Positions 61,076-64,000 of a DNA stretch of 64,000 bases are shown one piece after another. How positions within the stretch are numbered: the stretch's first letter is position 1; the number at the start of each line of letters is the position of its first letter. Below the pieces are notes generated by a model. The model did not search any database. It saw only the letters and a program-made list of their open reading frames with translations, and had not been told where the DNA came from. The translations under genes were made by a program, and so were the position numbers. Source of the DNA: Anaerolineales bacterium (GTDB taxonomy: Bacteria > Chloroflexota > Anaerolineae > Anaerolineales > UBA11579); the NCBI GenBank assembly GCA_019637755.1, contig JAHBVC010000002.1, positions 591,027-655,026 on the forward strand, read 5' to 3'.

Positions 61076-62047
61076 CTACTCCTTACTCGCGTACATGTAA
61101 TCGAAGAGGGTGTCGAAGCCCGGGTCTGGGCTGGCCTCTGCGAATTCGACCGCTTCGGTCACTTCGGTTTCGACCGCCTGATCGATCTTGTCCAGATCGG
61201 CCTGAGTGGCGATCTTTTCTTTCACCAGATAGCGGTTATAGATGCCAATGGGATCTGATTCTTCCCATTTGGTGACTTCGTCTTTTTCACGGTAGCGCTG
61301 CGGGTCACCCATCGAGTGGCCTTCGAAGCGATAGGTCATGATCTCGAGGAAATACGGGCCTTTGCCGCTGCGGATGTGATCGAGCGCGGCGCCCACCGCT
61401 TCACGCACTTTCATGATGTCCATGCCGTCTTCCAGGCGAGAGTGCGGGATGCCGTAGCCTTCGGCCTTCATGTGGATCTGCTCCACCGCCGAGGCGCGGT
61501 CTACCGCGGTGCCCATGCCGTACTGGTTGTTCTCGCACAGCCAGAGCACCGGCAGGTTCCACACCTTGGAGAGGTTGACACCTTCGTGGAAGAAGCCGAT
61601 GTTGGTAGCCCCGTCGCCGAACATGCAGATGGTGACGCCGTCGTTGCCCTCGTATTGATCCCCGAGGGCCATACCGGCGGCGATGGGCAGGTGGGCGCCG
61701 ACGATGGCGTGCCCGCCCCAGTAATTTTTCTCCACATCGGCCATGTGCATCGAGCCGCCGCGGCCTTTGGACACGCCGGTCTCCTTGCCCAGCAGCTCGG
61801 CGATCACGGCCTTGGCCGGGATGCCAACATTCAGCGCCAAGCCATGGTCACGATAAGCCGTGATGATACGGTCTTGCGGCTGGCGCACCGAGACAATGCC
61901 GGTGCTCACCGCTTCTTGCCCGATATACAGGTGCAAAAAGCCGCCGATCTTGCCAGCCTGGTACAACTCCGCCGAACGCTCTTCGACTCGGCGGATGAGT
62001 ACCATCTGGTGATACAACTCCAGGTGGTCCTTCTTTTTTAATGCCAT
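61076..62047 (-). CDS. pdhA: Pyruvate dehydrogenase E1 component, alpha subunit
   Basis: 323 residues. Thiamine diphosphate motif GDGATNIGFFHEGVNLSKVWNLPVLWLCENNQYG is intact, and YRFEGHSMGDPQRYR holds the phosphorylation-loop equivalent. The N-terminus HLELYHQMVLIRRVEERSAELY is typical. AGGAGC lies eight bases before the ATG. First gene of the pdhA-pdhB-pdhC operon, with a -10 box at 62117-62122. Confidence 0.95.
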   Translation of the reverse strand: MALKKKDHLELYHQMVLIRRVEERSAELYQAGKIGGFLHLYIGQEAVSTGIVSVRQPQDRIITAYRDHGLALNVGIPAKAVIAELLGKETGVSKGRGGSMHMADVEKNYWGGHAIVGAHLPIAAGMALGDQYEGNDGVTICMFGDGATNIGFFHEGVNLSKVWNLPVLWLCENNQYGMGTAVDRASAVEQIHMKAEGYGIPHSRLEDGMDIMKVREAVGAALDHIRSGKGPYFLEIMTYRFEGHSMGDPQRYREKDEVTKWEESDPIGIYNRYLVKEKIATQADLDKIDQAVETEVTEAVEFAEASPDPGFDTLFDYMYASKE

Positions 62048-62097
62048 CTAGGGTGCTCCTGAACACTAACAACCCCTGCCGCGGACAGGCGTTGTGA

Positions 62098-62122
62098 TGA
62101 TCGATCACGTGGAATGATTATA
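62098..62122 (-). promoter_or_regulatory. -10 element and palindrome in the pdh leader
   Basis: TATAAT on the minus strand at 62122-62117, followed by a perfect ten-base palindrome TGATCGATCA at 62098-62107 in the leader, which could bind a repressor. The leader from there to the ATG is about 60 bases. Confidence 0.45.
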
Positions 62123-62163
62123 CCTAAGCCATCCCGCCCCTCTTCGCTGTGGCCAAATCTCCT

Positions 62164-62169
62164 TATAAT
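62164..62169 (+). promoter_or_regulatory. -10 element (TATAAT) of the thioesterase gene, leaderless
   Basis: Perfect TATAAT ending six bases before the ATG at 62176. Confidence 0.6.
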
Positions 62170-62175
62170 CAGCCT

Positions 62176-62652
62176 ATGGACTTTAGCAAACTCCCCCTCA
62201 TGTTTGAAGGCACGGTGCAGCAAGAACACTTGGATTTTTTGGGCCACATGAACGTGATGTGGTACACGCACTTTTTTGACCGGGCCACCTGGAATTGGTA
62301 CAACAGCTTTGGCTTTGGGCACGAGTACCACACGCAGAGCGGCAACGGCAGCTTTGCGCTGGAGTCACATACGCGCTATTTGGCCGAGCTGCGGGCGGGC
62401 GAGGGCTTCAAGGTGTACTCGCGGGCTTTACAACGCAACCCCAAGCTATTCTTGATGATGCACTTCATGGTGCGCGACCGTGACGGGCAACTGGCGGCCA
62501 TCACTGAATTGCTGGGCATCCACATCAATATGGCCACCCGGCGCAGCTCGCCGCTGCCGAAGGAGATCGCCGCGCTGTGGGATGCGCAGATCGCCATCGG
62601 CAACAAAGCCGGCTGGGATGCACCGGTGAGCGGCGCGATCAAGATCGGGTAG
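62176..62652 (+). CDS. Hotdog-fold acyl-CoA thioesterase-like protein
   Basis: 158 residues from ATG 62176. 4HBT/YbgC-like hotdog fold: HLDFLGHMNVMWYTHFFDRATWNWYNSFG carries the conserved Asp/Asn-loop before the long helix, then SHTRYLAELRAGEGFKVYSRALQRNPKLFLMMHFMV strands and the closing ATRRSSPLPKEI. Likely hydrolyses a fatty- or aryl-acyl-CoA; the substrate is unknown. The start lies six bases after a perfect -10 box. Divergent from pdhA. Confidence 0.85.
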   Translation: MDFSKLPLMFEGTVQQEHLDFLGHMNVMWYTHFFDRATWNWYNSFGFGHEYHTQSGNGSFALESHTRYLAELRAGEGFKVYSRALQRNPKLFLMMHFMVRDRDGQLAAITELLGIHINMATRRSSPLPKEIAALWDAQIAIGNKAGWDAPVSGAIKIG

Positions 62653-62673
62653 ATAGAACAAAATTTCACGCGG

Positions 62674-62702
62674 TTGAAATTGCAAGCCGGGAATTGTAGA
62701 AT
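62674..62702 (+). promoter_or_regulatory. Promoter of the mntA-hepT toxin-antitoxin operon
   Basis: -35 TTGAAA (62674-62679), 17-base spacer, -10 TAGAAT (62697-62702). The ATG of mntA is nine bases further on, so the transcript would be leaderless. Confidence 0.6.
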
Positions 62703-62711
62703 AGCTTTAGC

Positions 62712-63008
62712 ATGAGTCGAGAGTTCGAACTACTGAAGGGCATTCTCTCCAAAGAGCACCAAATGCTTAACCAGGCATATGGGGTATCCAGACTGGCTGT
62801 GTTTGGATCCTTTGCCCGCGGGGAAGAGACCCCCACCAGCGATATCGACATCCTTGTTGAGTTTGAGCGCCCCATCGGCTTGTTCCGTTTTGTCCAACTG
62901 GAGGCTCAGCTAGCTGATTTACTTAATCGCCGCGTGGATTTGGTGACTGAGAAGGCTCTGAAACCAGCGTTAAAACCTGAGATCCTTCAAGACGCCGTAT
63001 ATGTCTAG
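62712..63008 (+). CDS. mntA: MntA-type nucleotidyltransferase antitoxin
   Basis: 98 residues. Minimal nucleotidyltransferase: GSFARGEE at 32-39 and the catalytic pair Asp44 and Asp46 in SDIDILVEF, the GSx10DxD signature. In known pairs the MNT protein adds AMP to a tyrosine of the HepT toxin and so inactivates it. The end overlaps hepT by eight bases. Both genes are less GC-rich than the neighbours, as is common for mobile toxin-antitoxin pairs. Confidence 0.93.
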   Translation: MSREFELLKGILSKEHQMLNQAYGVSRLAVFGSFARGEETPTSDIDILVEFERPIGLFRFVQLEAQLADLLNRRVDLVTEKALKPALKPEILQDAVYV

Positions 63009-63348
63009 GCGAAGCGCGCAGGTGTATCTAGACGATATTCTAGAAGCCATCACCAAGATTCAAGGTTATACCGAAGGAATGAATATGCAATCCTTCAGTG
63101 CAAGCAGCCTAGTTATTGACGCAGTCATTCGCAACATTGAAGTTATTGGTGAGGCTGCCAAGAATCTGCCTGAAGAAATTAAGGAGCACCATCCAGAAGT
63201 ACCCTGGTCACAAATCATTGGCACACGCAACAAAGTAGTGCATCAGTATTTTGGGGTCGATTTAGACATTATCTGGCACACCCTCCAGGAAGAGCTGCCG
63301 ATCTTCTATGGCCAAGTAAAACAAATTCGTTCAAAGTTCACTGGATAG
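63001..63348 (+). CDS. hepT: HepT-type HEPN ribonuclease toxin
   Basis: 115 residues, helical HEPN fold. The active site and modification motif Rx4HxY is complete: R76, H81 and Y83 in GTRNKVVHQYFGVD. The N-terminal SRRSAQVYLDDILEAITKI and central VIRNIEVIGEAAKNLPEEI are typical of the family. It cleaves RNA when not modified by MntA. The ATG lies inside the 3' end of mntA. Confidence 0.94.
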   Translation: MSRRSAQVYLDDILEAITKIQGYTEGMNMQSFSASSLVIDAVIRNIEVIGEAAKNLPEEIKEHHPEVPWSQIIGTRNKVVHQYFGVDLDIIWHTLQEELPIFYGQVKQIRSKFTG

Positions 63349-63354
63349 AGCCCC

Positions 63355-63762
63355 ATGCCAGTTACCGAATTGCGTGTTGCGCTAACCACCGAGGACTACG
63401 AGCGCGTCGTGGCCTTCTACCGTGATGGCTTGGGGCTAGACCCGGCGGCGCTGTGGACCAATGACGAAGGCGGACGCGGTCTGATGTTCCACGCCGGGCG
63501 CGCCGCGCTGGAGGTGTTTGACCCCAGTTATGCCGCTAGCGTGGACGACATCGAAGTTGGCCGCCGGGTCAGCGGGCAGATCCGTTTCTGCTTTGAAGTA
63601 AGCGATATTCACACCGCCGTGGCCCGCGCCGTGAAGTATGGCGCGGTGCTGGAGCACGAACCAATGCTGACGCCCTGGAATGACTTGAACGCTCGCCTAC
63701 GTTCACCTGATGGGCTGCAAGTTACTTTGTTTCAACCATTACAGGCTGATCAAAAAGGCTAG
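63355..63762 (+). CDS. VOC-superfamily (glyoxalase-like) protein
   Basis: 135 residues. Begins ELRVALTTEDYERVVAFYRDGLGLDP, the first beta-alpha-beta unit of a glyoxalase/bleomycin-resistance fold, and ends with LRSPDGLQVTLFQPL, where the last metal-binding Glu position is held by Gln. Cytosolic; substrate unknown. It follows hepT by six bases and its end overlaps the convergent gene by four bases. Confidence 0.85.
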   Translation: MPVTELRVALTTEDYERVVAFYRDGLGLDPAALWTNDEGGRGLMFHAGRAALEVFDPSYAASVDDIEVGRRVSGQIRFCFEVSDIHTAVARAVKYGAVLEHEPMLTPWNDLNARLRSPDGLQVTLFQPLQADQKG

Positions 63763-64000
63763 CCCTTCACCAACTCCACAACTTTGTCTGGCACCAGGCG
63801 GCCTTCGTCATTTTGGCGCTCGATGTAGCGCGCCATCCAACGCCCTTTGGGCTTGTTTTCCTTCATGGGGTCAAGCTTCTCGGCGATGCCAGCCGCCTCG
63901 AGCACTTCGGGCCAGCAGGTGACGCCAAATTTCTTGAAGTTGCCGCCGCGCACCACCCAGCGCGGGTGCTCGCCGCCGGCAGCCAACTGGATACTCTCGA
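63759..64000 (-). CDS. C-terminal part of an unknown protein (cut by window edge)
   Basis: About 80 codons; the frame is open to the edge, so the start is outside. The visible end has WVVRGGNFKKFGVTCWPEVLEAAGI, KGRWMARYIERQNDEG and finally VVELVKG. I do not recognise the family. It is soluble and basic. Its stop overlaps the VOC stop. Confidence 0.55.
   Translation of the reverse strand, partial: ESIQLAAGGEHPRWVVRGGNFKKFGVTCWPEVLEAAGIAEKLDPMKENKPKGRWMARYIERQNDEGRLVPDKVVELVKG

Overview
The window looks like chromosomal DNA of a GC-rich, single-membrane-type bacterium, most likely a member of the Chloroflexota (Anaerolineae-like). This is an inference. It rests on many lipoproteins with Thr/Pro-rich linkers and beta-propellers, a sortase with a Ser/Thr/Pro stalk protein, a lone Tad-type protein, pyruvate dehydrogenase, PfkB, HTH_42 and CpXC family genes, and dispersed palindromic repeats of a type common in that phylum. 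No outer-membrane assembly gene, phage, insertion sequence or CRISPR array was seen. Two tRNA genes are present (Ser-CGA, Pro-TGG).

Layout. 1-9.7 kb: a Ser/Thr kinase (cut by the window edge) divergent from an FHA-winged helix regulator, a propeller lipoprotein, a CpXC protein, a GAF-PAS histidine kinase, a lysine 6-transaminase and an SLC13-type transporter. 9.7-13.4 kb: a tight run of tgt, uppP, a small binding lipoprotein and an RNA methyltransferase, followed by a duplicated 170-base repeat. 13.9-24.2 kb: a DNA repair and accessory stretch with an MrfB-like exonuclease, the 5' remnant of a cytochrome P450, an MrfA-like helicase carrying an HNH nuclease domain, an AT-rich gene with a HEPN-like motif, a TolB-like lipoprotein coupled to an SbcD-type nuclease, a C39-peptidase/TPR protein and an SDR enzyme. 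24.3-30.3 kb: a DEAD-box RNA helicase, a GT39-type transferase, a secreted Asn/Gly-rich protein with twin CFLGLLC motifs, and DnaK.

30.4-43 kb: a translationally coupled operon of three methyltransferases and one glycosyltransferase, an AlkZ-like glycosylase, tRNA-Ser, a SIP flavoreductase, a hydrolase, an MBL/beta-CASP protein with RNase D, a TrmH/DUF1697/YdeI run, and a membrane-anchored formylglycine-generating-enzyme-like gene broken by one base. 43-46 kb: tRNA-Pro, Hsp20, small membrane proteins and a PfkB homologue lacking the usual catalytic Asp.

46-53.6 kb is the most distinctive part: a surface-protein island with a conventional sortase, a second secreted protein that looks like a highly divergent sortase, a long Thr/Ser/Pro stalk protein with a C-terminal IPITG-membrane segment, an OmpR-type response regulator directly upstream of the stalk gene, a Tad-type secreted protein and a propeller lipoprotein. 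Two 16-base CTAAC-N6-CTAAC boxes link the regulator region to the divergent sortase gene. 53.6-64 kb: a MarR-controlled ABC exporter, GrpB, the pdhA-pdhB-pdhC operon, a thioesterase, a MntA-HepT toxin-antitoxin pair and a VOC protein.

A general trait is that many first genes have a TANNNT -10 element only 6-9 bases before the start codon and no ribosome binding site, suggesting leaderless transcripts; downstream genes use overlaps (ATGA, TAGTG) or Shine-Dalgarno sites.
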